A stretch of DNA of 22,175 nucleotides, taken from contig PCUO01000005.1 of the NCBI GenBank assembly GCA_002771015.1, forward strand, positions 180 to 22,354. The letters are read 5' to 3'. The notes beneath the pieces were generated by a model. It was not told the origin of the DNA. It worked only from the letters and a program-made list of their open reading frames with translations, and did not search any database. Shown piece after piece: positions 1 through 7,215 of this stretch. How positions within the stretch are numbered: position 1 is the first letter of the stretch; every line of letters starts with the position of its first letter. Origin of the DNA: Candidatus Yonathbacteria bacterium CG17_big_fil_post_rev_8_21_14_2_50_43_9. Its GTDB lineage: Bacteria; Patescibacteriota; Minisyncoccia; Phycocordibacterales; UBA1550. Made by a program: the position numbers and the translations under genes.

Positions 1-1
1 T

Positions 2-223
2 TGTTTTAAAAGGCTCGCGGTAAAAATAAGGAGAAAAGCTGGGTGGGCGCGCAAGCAAAAAGCTCCTGCCGTAACACGACCATCACAATCTGAAATCAAC
101 AAGGGAAAGGACAGGGCTGTAAGAAGTAGCGACAGAAGAGAAAGGCGCAGAATTGCGCGCGACGTAAAAGAAGAGAAGTGTCGCCGTAGGCAATTCTTTC
201 AGCAAAATGGCTGGTCAACATAA
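2..223 (+). CDS. C-terminal part of a basic protein, cut by the window edge
   Basis: Frame 2 is open from the first base to a TAA at 221-223, about 73 codons. The product is strongly basic, with Arg/Lys clusters such as RRERRRIARDVKEEKCRRR, and ends in NGWST. The other two forward frames stop within the first 21 bases. The stop codon abuts a perfect SD site for the next small gene, an ordinary operon arrangement. I recognise no family; basic composition would suit an RNA- or DNA-binding protein, but that is only a guess. An open run of this length could also arise by chance. Confidence 0.35.
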   Translation, partial: CFKRLAVKIRRKAGWARKQKAPAVTRPSQSEINKGKDRAVRSSDRRERRRIARDVKEEKCRRRQFFQQNGWST

Positions 224-230
224 AGGAGGT
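222..230 (+). promoter_or_regulatory. Perfect Shine-Dalgarno site
   Basis: AAAGGAGGT lies 3 nt before ATG 234, or 5 nt if measured from the GGAGG core to the ATG. It is unexpected, because the 16S rRNA in this window lacks the complementary CCUCC. Confidence 0.5.
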
Positions 231-233
231 CTT

Positions 234-404
234 ATGAGGATCCTTGTTCTCCAACTGCTTAAACTCGCTCTTCCCACCGCAGTGCAATTTTATCCTTGTC
301 GAACACGCTACGCTACGTTGGAAAAAAAGTACGGTAAGATGATAGGCAAATATAAACCACGCTCTATCCGACGAACAAACAATTTTGGATGCGCAAGACG
401 ATGA
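234..404 (+). CDS. Small hypothetical protein, 56 aa
   Basis: The ATG at 234 was chosen over the upstream in-frame ATG at 207 because AAAGGAGGT sits directly before it and the preceding open frame ends at 223. The product starts with a short hydrophobic run (ILVLQLLKLALP) and continues as a basic tail (KKYGKMIGKYKPRSIRRTN). No family is recognised. It may be a small membrane-associated peptide or a chance frame; the SD site is its main support. Confidence 0.3.
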   Translation: MRILVLQLLKLALPTAVQFYPCRTRYATLEKKYGKMIGKYKPRSIRRTNNFGCARR

Positions 405-446
405 GGTCGCCACATCAGCATAAACAATATGTTTATCTCGGGAAAG

Positions 447-475
447 TTGTTTTAAAATTTATAGTTCATTATAAA
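447..475 (+). promoter_or_regulatory. Sigma-70-type promoter
   Basis: TTGTTT (447-452), a 17-nt spacer, then TATAAA (470-475). Transcription should start near 482, where an in-frame GTG is found, so the message would be leaderless or have a leader of about 9 nt to ATG 491. Confidence 0.6.
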
Positions 476-490
476 GGGGGCGTGTGGATT

Positions 491-673
491 ATGTTAATTA
501 AAAATTTTGTACTGCCGTTTCAGAAATTTGTCTCTTTTTTCACAAAGGAAATGCCGTACGAGAAAAAGACGAACGAAGCCAAGCGTGAACTGACTCCGCT
601 CGGGAGGAAACTTTTTTGGGATGCGCGAAGAAAAACAATTCTCCGTGCGCAACAAGGTAAGCTCAATCGATAG
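491..673 (+). CDS. Small basic hypothetical protein, 60 aa
   Basis: The gene starts at ATG 491, or at GTG 482 if read from the predicted transcript start. It has its own promoter at 447-475 and an intrinsic terminator 14 nt after the stop, which together make it a convincing small monocistronic unit. The product is basic, with an aromatic N-terminus (FVLPFQKFVSFF) and a C-terminus rich in Lys and Arg (RKLFWDARRKTILRAQQGK). I recognise no domain. The frame is open further upstream to 389, but the promoter lies inside that stretch. Confidence 0.5.
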   Translation: MLIKNFVLPFQKFVSFFTKEMPYEKKTNEAKRELTPLGRKLFWDARRKTILRAQQGKLNR

Positions 674-686
674 TTCATAAATTAAA

Positions 687-722
687 AGCCGGACACTCAT
701 AGAGTGGCCGGCTGTTTTGTTT
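687..722. terminator. Intrinsic terminator, probably bidirectional
   Basis: The stem AGCCGG-a-CACTC / GAGTG-g-CCGGCT has 11 pairs, one mismatch and an ATA loop, followed by GTTTTGTTT on the plus strand. It ends the gene at 491-673 and overlaps the stop of the convergent gene at 721-948. Confidence 0.75.
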
Positions 723-948
723 ACCATGTTATTGTACGGGAAAACTTTTTCTTTGACCCAACGGGCACCTGCTCGTGGGACCCACTCATTGCTTCCTCGC
801 ACGTCATCGGGCCATTTGGTCCGTATGCGCGAACACAATGTCCTGTGTCCACCGACACCTCTACCGTTGGACGGTCGAGATATGCCTCTAGACCCAGAAA
901 CGACACCCCAATAACAACTGCGACAAGAGCAAACGATTTCTTGTTCAT
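721..948 (-). CDS. Small exported or membrane-anchored protein, 75 aa, with two conserved-looking Cys
   Basis: The N-terminus (MNKKSFALVAVVIGVSFLGLEA) is a signal peptide or membrane anchor. The rest reads VEVSVDTGHCVRAYG...MTCEEA...EQVPVG, a pattern (S-x-x-TG-x-CV ... C ... V-x-V) that I associate with a family of small proteins of unknown function in proteobacteria and mobile elements; that link is from memory and untested. The start at 948 is fixed by an AAAGGAG site 6 nt upstream, preceded by a good promoter at 979-1007, giving a leader of about 25 nt. This layout, with a real leader and an SD, differs from nearly every other gene in the window. Confidence 0.65.
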   Translation of the reverse strand: MNKKSFALVAVVIGVSFLGLEAYLDRPTVEVSVDTGHCVRAYGPNGPMTCEEAMSGSHEQVPVGSKKKFSRTITW

Positions 949-954
949 GACCTA

Positions 955-961
955 CTCCTTT
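955..961 (-). promoter_or_regulatory. Shine-Dalgarno site of the 721-948 gene
   Basis: AAAGGAG-TAGGTC-ATG, spacing 6 nt. It fixes the start at 948. With the site at 222-230 it is one of only two clear SD sites in the window. Confidence 0.65.
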
Positions 962-978
962 GTGATTGAGCTAAAACA

Positions 979-1007
979 AGCGTAGCATAGTTAGTAGGAA
1001 AAGTCAA
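979..1007 (-). promoter_or_regulatory. Promoter of the 721-948 gene
   Basis: On the minus strand, TTGACT (1007-1002), a 17-nt spacer, then TACGCT (984-979). The -10 keeps the key T, A and final T. Confidence 0.55.
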
Positions 1008-1016
1008 TGACTTTCG

Positions 1017-1057
1017 GGCAGGAAAAAACCAAGGTATTCCCTCGGCTTTTTCCTGCC
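1017..1057 (-). terminator. Terminator of the 16S rRNA unit
   Basis: GGCAGGAAAAA pairs with TTTTTCCTGCC (11 bp), with additional inner pairs CC/GG and AGG/CCT. Read on the minus strand it ends in a run of six T. It lies about 330 nt after the 16S 3' end, beyond the processing stem. Confidence 0.7.
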
Positions 1058-1183
1058 ATTGATCAACTACAATATGTAAAATCTATTCAAACTGGATTGC
1101 CGTTCATATCTACCAAAATTTTCGAATTAGCAAATTCGTGGCTTTGCCATAAACCTTTAATCAGAAAACTTAAGCGGACAAGT

Positions 1184-1210
1184 GAGTATTCTTTCTTTTG
1201 TTCCGTTCTT
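1184..1210 (-). other. 3' half of the pre-16S processing stem
   Basis: These 27 nt are complementary to 3093-3119 on the other side of the 16S gene; the single DNA difference becomes a G-U pair in RNA. The long stem enclosing the whole 16S is the expected RNase III-type processing site. Between it and the 16S 3' end the trailer holds another hairpin (CCTAACTT 1213-1220 with AAGTTAGG 1249-1256). Confidence 0.8.
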
Positions 1211-1388
1211 CGCCTAACTTCACCGTCCGTTTCGAAAAACAGGCGATTAAGTTAGGTCTTGGTCACAAGTAACCCTTCTTGTGAGGGAGTTCCTTTTTGA
1301 GATAGGAGAACCATTATCTTAATTCCTTGCGGAAAAAACCGACCAATTCATTATACGCTTGACTACGAGAGCCAATGGTACATTTTAT

Positions 1389-1402
1389 ATTTTGAATTGA
1401 TT
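1389..1402 (-). other. 16S 3' tail lacking the anti-Shine-Dalgarno
   Basis: After helix 45 (CACGGCUAGC-GGAA-GCUGGUCGUG, ten pairs including G-U) the RNA reads AAUCAAUUCAAAAU. E. coli has GGAUCACCUCCUUA at the same place. The AUCA survives, and CCUCC is replaced by AUUCA. No CCUCC follows within the next 40 nt. Confidence 0.85.
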
Positions 1403-1756
1403 CACGACCAGCTTCCGCTAGCCGTGCCTTGTTACGACTTAGTCCTTGTTACCATGCTTACCTTAAGCCCAGACTAGCTGGGATTTCGGGTACTCACGGC
1501 TCCCCTGACTTGACGGGCGGTGAGTACAAGACTTGAGAACGTATTCACCGCGGTATAGCTGACCCGCGATTACTAGCGATTCCAACTTCATGAGGTCGAG
1601 TTTCAGCCCTCAATCCGAACTGGGGCCACCTTTATTAGGATTAGCTCAGAGTTACCTCGTCGCGACCCGTTGTAGTGACCATTGTATCAAGTGTGCAGCC
1701 CAGGGTATCAAAGGGACATGCTGACCTGGCGTCATCCTCTCCTTCCTCCCCCGCCA

Positions 1757-1889
1757 CAACGCGCTTCACTTACGTTGAATTTCAAATTTCAAATTTTTAA
1801 ACAAATTCTTCTAATTTCTTAATTTAAGAATTAAAACATTATTTAAAAATTAAAAATTTTACATTTATAATTCCGCACGAAGTGCGCTC
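1757..1889 (-). other. Insertion in 16S helix 39 (about 133 nt)
   Basis: It is closed by a perfect stem CCCCCGCCA (1748-1756) / TGGCGGGGG (1890-1898). The interior is extremely AT-rich apart from a small hairpin CGCAC-GAA-GTGCG, and it can fold into a long AU stem (TTAAAAATTT with AAATTTTTAA). It has no open reading frame. It may be excised as an intervening sequence or kept as a helix expansion; the sequence alone cannot say which. Confidence 0.75.
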
Positions 1890-2655
1890 TGGCGGGGGCA
1901 GTCTCGTCTGACACGTATAACAGACAACGAGGGTTGCGTTCGTTGACCCACTTAAGGGGACAGTTCAAACCACGAACTGACGACGGCCATGCATCACCTG
2001 CTCATAAGTCCTTGCGGAGTTACCTAGTTTCTTAGGTCTTTCCTATGAGTTTCAAACCCTGGTGAGGTTCTTCGTTTACCATCGAATTAAGCCACCTGAT
2101 CCACCGCTTGTGCAAGTCCCCGTCTATTCCTTTGAGTTTTAACCTTGCGGTCGTACTTCCCAGGCGGATATCTTAACGCGTTAGCTGTGCCACTCAGAGG
2201 GTCGATACTCCGAATAGCTAGATATCATCGTTTAGGGCGTAGACTACTGGGGTATCTAATCCCATTCGCTACCTACGCTTTCGTATTTCAGCGTCAGAAA
2301 CGCGCCAGTTTGCTGCCTTCGCTTTTGGTGTTCCCCATGATATCAACGGATTTCACCCCTACACCATGAGTTCCGCAAACCTCTCGCGCCCTCTAGTTAT
2401 GCCGTTTCTCCCGCAATTCTCCGGTTGAGCCGAAGGCTTTGACAAAAGACTAACATAACAACCTACATACCCTTTACGCCCAATAATTCCGGATAACGCT
2501 TGGGGTACTCGTATTACCGCTGCTGCTGGCACGAGTTTAGCAACCCCTTATTCATGTAGTACTATCAAAACTTTCTCCTACATAAAAGATCTTTACATCC
2601 CGAAAGACTTCATCAATCACGCGGCGTCGCTCCGTCAGACTTGCGTCCATTGCGG

Positions 2656-2686
<31 letters not shown>

Positions 2687-2922
2687 ATGGTCCGTGTCTC
2701 AGTACCATCGGTGGAGGTCAGCCTCTCAGCTCTCCTAAGCGTCATTGCCTTGGTAGGCCATTACCCTACCAACTAGCTGATACTGCACAGGCCAATCCCA
2801 AAGCGATAAATCTTTACCCTTGCGGGACCATCAAGTATTAGCCTACCTTTCGGTAGGTTATTCCTGACTCTGGGGTTTGTACCTATGTATTACTACCTCG
2901 TTCGCAACTCCGAGCACCACTT

Positions 2923-2991
2923 CAGCTCCAATCACTTCTCATTAAAATAGATTTTTAAAACTTTAACCTTAAACTGAGAAAATTAGAAACA
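2923..2991 (-). other. Insertion in 16S helix 6 (about 69 nt)
   Basis: A perfect 13-bp stem, CCGAGCACCACTT (2910-2922) / AAGTGGTGCTCGG (2992-3004), encloses an AT-rich loop. The outer ten bases of the stem are identical to those of a 23S insertion (19095-19170) and of the 23S leader hairpin (22062-22085). Confidence 0.8.
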
Positions 2992-3092
2992 AAGTGGTGC
3001 TCGGCGTTCTACTTGCATGCCTTATCCACGCCGCCAGCGTTCATCCTGAGCTAGGATCAAACTCTCTTAAAAAGAGCGTTTAATTAACTCTC

Positions 3093-3119
3093 AAGAACGG
3101 AACAAAAGAAAAAATACTC
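3093..3119 (-). other. 5' half of the pre-16S processing stem
   Basis: It pairs over 27 nt with 1184-1210. It lies about 20 nt upstream of the mature 16S 5' end. Confidence 0.8.
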
Positions 3120-3149
3120 TTGTTCCAAATTCCATTGGAAATTTTATCC

Positions 3150-3296
3150 TATCTCCAATTAAATCCTTCGTATAGTTTTACAACAAATTTCGTGCGAGAC
3201 GAAAAGAAAAATTCGAGGTGAATCGAGATTCATCAAAAATTTTCTCAAAGTCGCAGCCGATATTTTTTGTAAAACGCGGAGGTGTAATTGGAGATA
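3150..3296. repeat. Repeat family B, copy 1, a long stem-loop in the 16S leader
   Basis: The outer arms TATCTCCAATTA (3150-3161) / TAATTGGAGATA (3285-3296) and inner arms GTTTTACAA (3175-3183) / TTGTAAAAC (3267-3275) enclose a core at about 3187-3270. The core resembles the one at 19366-19440, sharing GCGAGACGAA, GAGAAAAATT-like and TTTCTCAAAGTC segments. It is transcribed as part of the pre-16S leader. Confidence 0.65.
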
Positions 3297-3499
3297 AGAT
3301 TAACTCACAAATTTATTCAACTGCTAAGTTTGAACAAATCTTTTTTACTTGGACTTGCAATCCAATTTGTGAGATTGTTGCGACCTGAAAAGTCGAAACA
3401 ATCTCGTAGATGTTTACATTATGTAATTGTCAAGGTTCGTCATTGTTTCCACGGTATTTTGCCTGAAAACAAAAGCGCCTCTTCTATAAGCGCTCTGGC

Positions 3500-3528
3500 A
3501 GTATATACTTACGCCCAAAGGAAGTCAA
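3500..3528 (-). promoter_or_regulatory. 16S rRNA promoter
   Basis: TTGACT (3528-3523), a 17-nt spacer, TATACT (3505-3500). The start should be near 3493, giving a leader of about 420 nt. A reading frame on the plus strand at 3288-3635 runs antisense across this promoter and is not taken as a gene. Confidence 0.75.
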
Positions 3529-3603
3529 GGGGATATTCAGCCTTTATTTTTATGGGTAAAATTACGAAAAATACTATTATTGAAGGCTATTTATTGCTAA
3601 TTT

Positions 3604-3632
3604 TTGGCATTTTATCAAAACAGATATATAAT
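3604..3632 (+). promoter_or_regulatory. Promoter giving a leaderless mRNA
   Basis: TTGGCA (3604-3609), a 17-nt spacer, TATAAT (3627-3632), then exactly 6 nt to ATG 3639. The predicted start site falls on the start codon. Confidence 0.8.
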
Positions 3633-3638
3633 TAATAA

Positions 3639-3938
3639 ATGAATGAAAACCTAAGCAACCAGCAACTCAAACATGAACATAGTCACATCCCTATGGAGAA
3701 GGTGCGAACGGAACCACAATTTGAGAATTACACTCAAAAAACAGAGCATTTTTTTAAAATTGATAAGCAAATCGATAACAAAAAAAGAGAGCTGGGAACC
3801 GTTGCGCAGGAAAGTGTGGAAAAACCAACAGCATCAAAAGATGCTTACACAAAACTTATGGGTATAGTTAAGGCCGAAATTAAAGAGTTGGAGCTCGAAA
3901 AAGAAAGGATGATGCATCCCAAAAAAACAATTTACTAA
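3639..3938 (+). CDS. Hypothetical hydrophilic helical protein, 99 aa
   Basis: A cytosolic, highly charged protein with no membrane segment. Its second half is Lys/Glu-rich and probably coiled-coil (KIDKQIDNKKREL..., then IVKAEIKELELEKERM). I recognise no family. The start is well fixed: a near-consensus promoter ends 6 nt before the ATG, no SD is present, and there is no room for a leader. The gene stands alone, back to back with the 16S promoter and followed 19 nt after the stop by a strong terminator. It could be a small scaffolding or RNA-binding protein, but nothing in the sequence proves that. Confidence 0.75.
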   Translation: MNENLSNQQLKHEHSHIPMEKVRTEPQFENYTQKTEHFFKIDKQIDNKKRELGTVAQESVEKPTASKDAYTKLMGIVKAEIKELELEKERMMHPKKTIY

Positions 3939-3956
3939 ATACGACCTGAAAAATAG

Positions 3957-3994
3957 AACAGAAAAAAACGGGATTAATCCCGTTTTTTTCTGTT
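3957..3994. terminator. Perfect palindromic terminator, bidirectional
   Basis: AACAGAAAAAAACGGGATT and its exact reverse complement form a 38-nt palindrome with ACGGGATTAATCCCGT at the centre and runs of seven A and seven T. It serves the 3639-3938 gene and possibly secF from the other side. The 119 nt from 3995 to the secF stop hold no further feature I can support. Confidence 0.8.
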
Positions 3995-4113
3995 ACTCTG
4001 AAGACTTATCCCTATTCTGTATTCCCATTAAAACTGGGACACACTGCGAGCCCCCCGACCGCTTTCACCAAACTACTCAATGAGCTCAAGTGGGGCTGAC
4101 AGGTTCGCGACCT

Positions 4114-5019
4114 CTAACGGGCCTGGCGCTTCTCCATCAACACAAGAAGTGGTGATGCGATGAATACTGATGAGTATGTACCGACTGCGATACCAAGCCA
4201 GAGGATGAGCGAGAAGTCTTTTGTGGATGTGGGGCCGAAGAAGTACAGTGTGCCAAGGACGAGCATTGTTGTTACTGAAGTATTGATAGAGCGTGTGAAT
4301 GTCTGACGAAGTGATGTGCCGACAGTTGTTGCAAAGTCATTGGAAATTTTTAGTTTCAAATTCTCGCGTATGCGATCAAACACAACAATGGTGTCGTGCA
4401 CGGAAAGGCCCATAATAGCTAGAAGGGCAATCACGAAAAGTGAGTCTACTTCTTTGCCGAGCCATACAAACACTCCTGCGGGAACGATGATGTCGTGAAG
4501 AAGTGTTGCAGTTGTAATCATGCCGTACTTCCATGATGGGATTGGTTCTGACACATGGCGAAATGCGTACGCGATAAATAAAACGATGCCGAGGATAACG
4601 AGGGCGATAGCGTACCAAGCCTTTGTGCGAAGTTCTGCGCCAATGGTAGGTCCGATTGAACTAAACTTTTTCTCCTCCATTGTGAATCCGCTGAATGCAA
4701 TAGTGCTCGTGAGTTTTTGGCGATCCTCTTCTGAAAGGGCGCGGGTCTTTACAATAACGTCATTCTCGCCTGCCATTTGAATACGTGATCCTTCAAAACC
4801 AGTCTCGTTAAGCGCCTTTGTTAGGGTCTCAATGTCAGGCCTTTGTTTATCGCCTACCTGCGCCGAGGCTCCGACTGGCAAGTACGATACTTCAATAATT
4901 GAGCCACCTTTGAAATCTATGCCTGCATTGAAACCCTTTGTTGCCATTGCGTAGAAAGAGATTGCAATCGCAATGATTGAAATGGTGAAGAAAATTTTAC
5001 GGTAGGTAACAATAAACAT
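4114..5019 (-). CDS. secF: Protein translocase subunit SecF
   Basis: With SecD it forms the membrane complex that uses the proton gradient to pull exported proteins through SecYEG on the outer face. The 301-aa product has the family architecture: a first membrane helix at about residues 9-27, the conserved GIDFKGGSIIEVSY segment after it, an extracytoplasmic domain to about residue 125, then five membrane helices. The C-terminal block GLSVHDTIVVFDRIREN (about 203-219) is the conserved SecF motif in membrane helix 4 and the following loop. It starts 5 nt after the secD stop, so the two are one operon. No SD precedes the ATG (AAATTAAAATAACTAAT). The length is typical. Confidence 0.96.
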   Translation of the reverse strand: MFIVTYRKIFFTISIIAIAISFYAMATKGFNAGIDFKGGSIIEVSYLPVGASAQVGDKQRPDIETLTKALNETGFEGSRIQMAGENDVIVKTRALSEEDRQKLTSTIAFSGFTMEEKKFSSIGPTIGAELRTKAWYAIALVILGIVLFIAYAFRHVSEPIPSWKYGMITTATLLHDIIVPAGVFVWLGKEVDSLFVIALLAIMGLSVHDTIVVFDRIRENLKLKISNDFATTVGTSLRQTFTRSINTSVTTMLVLGTLYFFGPTSTKDFSLILWLGIAVGTYSSVFIASPLLVLMEKRQAR

Positions 5020-5024
5020 ATTAG

Positions 5025-6452
5025 TTATTTTAATTTGATAAAACCACTTCCGAATAAGGCTCTTACAAACGACCCATGCCCGCTAAATGGCAATGCAAAG
5101 AGAAGTGTGCGCGAGATAGAGATTGCGGTGAACATTGAAACAATAACACCAATACCAAATGTGAGCGCAAACCCTTTGATCAAACTCGTGCCAAACCAGA
5201 ACAAAATTACTGCTGTTATTATACTTGAAATGTTTGAATCACGAATGGATGTCCATGCGCGAGCAAACCCTTCGCGAATAGCCTCGTGAACACCATGACC
5301 CTTGCGTAGCTCTTCTTTTGTGCGCTCAAAGATAAGGATGTTCGCATCAACAGCCATACCTATAGAGAGGATGAAGCCTGCAATACCAGCCGCGGTAAGA
5401 GTAACACCAAAGAATTTAAATAGTGTAAGCATCATGACTACGTAGATCGCAAGAGCAACAACTGACACTAACCCTGGGAGACGGTACCAAAGAACTAAAA
5501 ATACCGCTACAATCACAAGCCCCCACACCCCCGCCCATATACCTGCAGTTAAAGCCTGCGCTCCAAGAGGCGCAGAGATTGTTTGCGTTGAAAGTAGTTC
5601 AAGCTTGTCTACTGGAAGAGCTCCGGAGTTTAGACGACCAACGAGGGTTTTTGCTTCAATGGCAGTAAACTTTCCAGTAATTTGCGCCTTGCCACCGAGA
5701 ATTGTTTCGCGAACAACAGGCGCGGAGATTGGCTCTGGGTTCCCCATCTCGCGGTCAAGGTAAATAGCGATTGTCCTGCCTACATTTGCTTTAGTTAGCT
5801 CCGCAAACAAATCCGAGCCCTGTTTATTGAAAACAATAGACACAATAGGCTCGCGTGTTGTTTGATCAAACTCAAGCACCGCGCGCTCTAGGAAGCGACC
5901 ATTGAGCTCTGTCGGCTGATATGGACCAGAGAGAACGACTGCAGGAACATTGAGTGGCTTCCCTGCTTCTTGATCTGCCTGAAGTTTCTCTATCGCTTTG
6001 TTGTATGCGTCAATTTCTGCTTTTGAGCGCTCTGTCATAAACTCAAGCTTTGGAGTTTGCCCAATCATTGCAACTGCATTTTTCACATCAGTTATGCCAG
6101 GAAGCTCTACAAGGAGACGCTCTTCTACTGGGCCAGTTATCCCGCCTTTTTCTTCTATTTGAACAATCGGCTCTGAAACGCCGAATGTGTTTACGCGACG
6201 CTCAATAACATCGCGGAGCGAGTCCATCGCGTTTTTCACCTCACCCGGCTTTACCGAAGTTACATCCGCCTGATAAACAAGCTGAACTCCGCCCGACAAA
6301 TCAAGGCCGAGCCTGAACGGAAACTTTTCCGCAAAAGCCTGTCCGTTGACTGTTTTGCCCTCGTGTAGCTTTGGCTCAGAAGCGTAAATAAAATACCCAA
6401 TTCCTGCGCCTATAATCAGTAAAAGTAGCGCCCAGATTCTTGTTTTCCACAT
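5025..6452 (-). CDS. secD: Protein translocase subunit SecD
   Basis: Partner of SecF in late-stage protein export. The 475-aa product shows a first membrane helix at residues 6-24, the D1 motif PFRLGLDLSGGVQLVYQ (about 46-61), a large extracytoplasmic domain, and the conserved transmembrane block GMAVDANILIFERTKEELR near residues 366-384, where the Asp takes part in proton coupling. It is somewhat shorter than the E. coli protein (about 615 aa), as is common outside proteobacteria. The start at 6452 is supported by a promoter ending 9 nt upstream and by the membrane helix beginning straight after it. There is no SD. Confidence 0.96.
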   Translation of the reverse strand: MWKTRIWALLLLIIGAGIGYFIYASEPKLHEGKTVNGQAFAEKFPFRLGLDLSGGVQLVYQADVTSVKPGEVKNAMDSLRDVIERRVNTFGVSEPIVQIEEKGGITGPVEERLLVELPGITDVKNAVAMIGQTPKLEFMTERSKAEIDAYNKAIEKLQADQEAGKPLNVPAVVLSGPYQPTELNGRFLERAVLEFDQTTREPIVSIVFNKQGSDLFAELTKANVGRTIAIYLDREMGNPEPISAPVVRETILGGKAQITGKFTAIEAKTLVGRLNSGALPVDKLELLSTQTISAPLGAQALTAGIWAGVWGLVIVAVFLVLWYRLPGLVSVVALAIYVVMMLTLFKFFGVTLTAAGIAGFILSIGMAVDANILIFERTKEELRKGHGVHEAIREGFARAWTSIRDSNISSIITAVILFWFGTSLIKGFALTFGIGVIVSMFTAISISRTLLFALPFSGHGSFVRALFGSGFIKLK

Positions 6453-6461
6453 AATGGATTC

Positions 6462-6489
6462 ATTCTACAGATTTTAAAGCGTTTTGCAA
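6462..6489 (-). promoter_or_regulatory. Promoter of the secD-secF operon
   Basis: TTGCAA (6489-6484), a 16-nt spacer, TAGAAT (6467-6462), then 9 nt to the ATG. The leader would be at most 2-3 nt. Confidence 0.65.
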
Positions 6490-6498
6490 TAGAAATAG

Positions 6499-6804
6499 CT
6501 ATATTCCAAATAAAATTCGAATCCTTGCGTCAATTCCATTGCTAGTATCATTGCTCACAACCCCGAGAGTGCCGAGCATAATTTTCTTATCAAGCGTCGC
6601 AATTTTAGAAACACGTACAACTGAGTCTGCTTTGAGCAATGTTGCAATAAATCCTTTATTTGTGCGGACAATTAGTAGTACATCAGTTTGTTCCTTCTTT
6701 TTTGGTTCCTGCGAAGAAATATATGCCCTTGCGGCAGAGACCTCAGGGTAATACATGGAATTCGCTTCGCTCATACAGAAGCGTGGCTGAATTAGCAAAT
6801 TCAC
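6499..6804 (-). CDS. Hypothetical protein, start unresolved, possibly truncated
   Basis: The C-terminal 80 residues look genuinely coding (EQTDVLLIVRTNKGFIATLL...VSKIATLDKKIMLGTLG...ARIRILFGI): a mixed alpha/beta, soluble pattern with no membrane segment. The frame opens at GTG 6804, with ATG at 6774 and 6756 as alternatives. None has an SD or a -10 box at the right distance. The region just upstream (6781-6907) consists of hairpins and a dispersed repeat, so the native N-terminus may have been lost by insertion. No family is recognised. It lies 47 nt after the start of secD in the upstream direction and could have been co-transcribed with it. Confidence 0.45.
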   Translation of the reverse strand: MNLLIQPRFCMSEANSMYYPEVSAARAYISSQEPKKKEQTDVLLIVRTNKGFIATLLKADSVVRVSKIATLDKKIMLGTLGVVSNDTSNGIDARIRILFGI

Positions 6805-6836
6805 GTCTTGGACGCAGAGACCACGCGATATTGACC

Positions 6837-6907
6837 TATATTAGCTCCTCGGCTCGGAAATTAGAAAGATTATTTTCTCATTTCTCTCGCTCTACGTCGC
6901 TAATAAA
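6837..6907. repeat. Repeat family A, copy 1
   Basis: This 71-bp segment matches 19964-20033 inside the 23S insertion. Both begin TATATTAGCTCCTCGGCT and end TTTCTCTCGCTCTACGTCGC-TAAT. The ends are partly complementary (ATTAGC / GCTAAT), so the element can fold. Here it overlaps the stop codon of the antitoxin remnant. Confidence 0.75.
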
Positions 6908-7120
6908 GATCGGGCTCATCCTTAAGAAAATCGAAACTTGCCGAATTTGCATTTATGTTCGTTATCTCACCTAGCTTCAAATTTATGTGGCTTGGGTACT
7001 TCATAAGGATTGCTTCGTTCCTATTACTGCGTCCAACACCAAAACCTGACCAGTATACTTGACCTCGTTGATTATTTCGGCAATATCTTTGCGCATTGCG
7101 GTTGAGGAAATGATTCTCAT
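6900..7120 (-). pseudogene. Phd/YefM-type antitoxin, frameshifted
   Basis: From ATG 7120 the frame reads MRIISSTAMRKDIAEIINEVKYTGQV, the N-terminal DNA-binding part typical of Phd/YefM antitoxins (compare I-S-x-T-x-x-R-x-x-x-x-x-I-x-x-V). It then runs into a stop at about residue 40. The next frame continues the family pattern without a gap: FGVGRSNRNEAILMKYPSHINL, then ...SFDFLKDEPDLY to the stop at 6900. One extra T in the run GGTTTTGG near 7055 would restore a normal 73-aa antitoxin. It is therefore a pseudogene by a 1-nt deletion, or a homopolymer sequencing error. A perfect 22-bp palindrome just upstream is the likely autoregulatory operator. No toxin gene (Doc, YoeB/RelE or PIN type) is recognisable nearby. 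Confidence 0.7.
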
Positions 7121-7124
7121 AATA

Positions 7125-7173
7125 TTTAAATACAGTCAAGATGTACCTTTTGTACATCTTGACTGTATTTAAA
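7125..7173. promoter_or_regulatory. Perfect 22-bp inverted repeat, probable antitoxin operator
   Basis: Arms 7125-7146 and 7152-7173 (TTTAAATACAGTCAAGATGT + AC) are exact reverse complements around a 5-nt centre. The palindrome ends 4 nt before the antitoxin ATG and includes TTGACT, so a repressor bound here would cover the promoter. Antitoxins of this family usually autoregulate through such palindromes. As RNA it would also form a strong hairpin. Confidence 0.6.
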
Positions 7174-7215
7174 ACCCTAGTTATGTGCAATGAGATAAAT
7201 GTATCTGACACCTAT

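Noticed and set aside
471..480. AAAGGGGG as an SD for the 491-673 gene
   Set aside because: It overlaps the -10 box, so it would not be in the transcript, and its spacing to ATG 491 is too long.
1007..1255. 82-codon frame in the 16S trailer
   Set aside because: It is covered by the rRNA terminator, trailer hairpin and processing stem.
1757..1889. Group I or II intron in 16S helix 39
   Set aside because: No conserved core element, no U-G junction; it is an AT-rich stem-loop closed by a GC stem.
3288..3635. 115-codon reading frame on the plus strand
   Set aside because: It runs antisense through the 16S promoter and leader, contains part of a repeat arm, has no promoter or SD, and its composition (low-complexity, Ser/Leu/Lys-rich) shows no family pattern.
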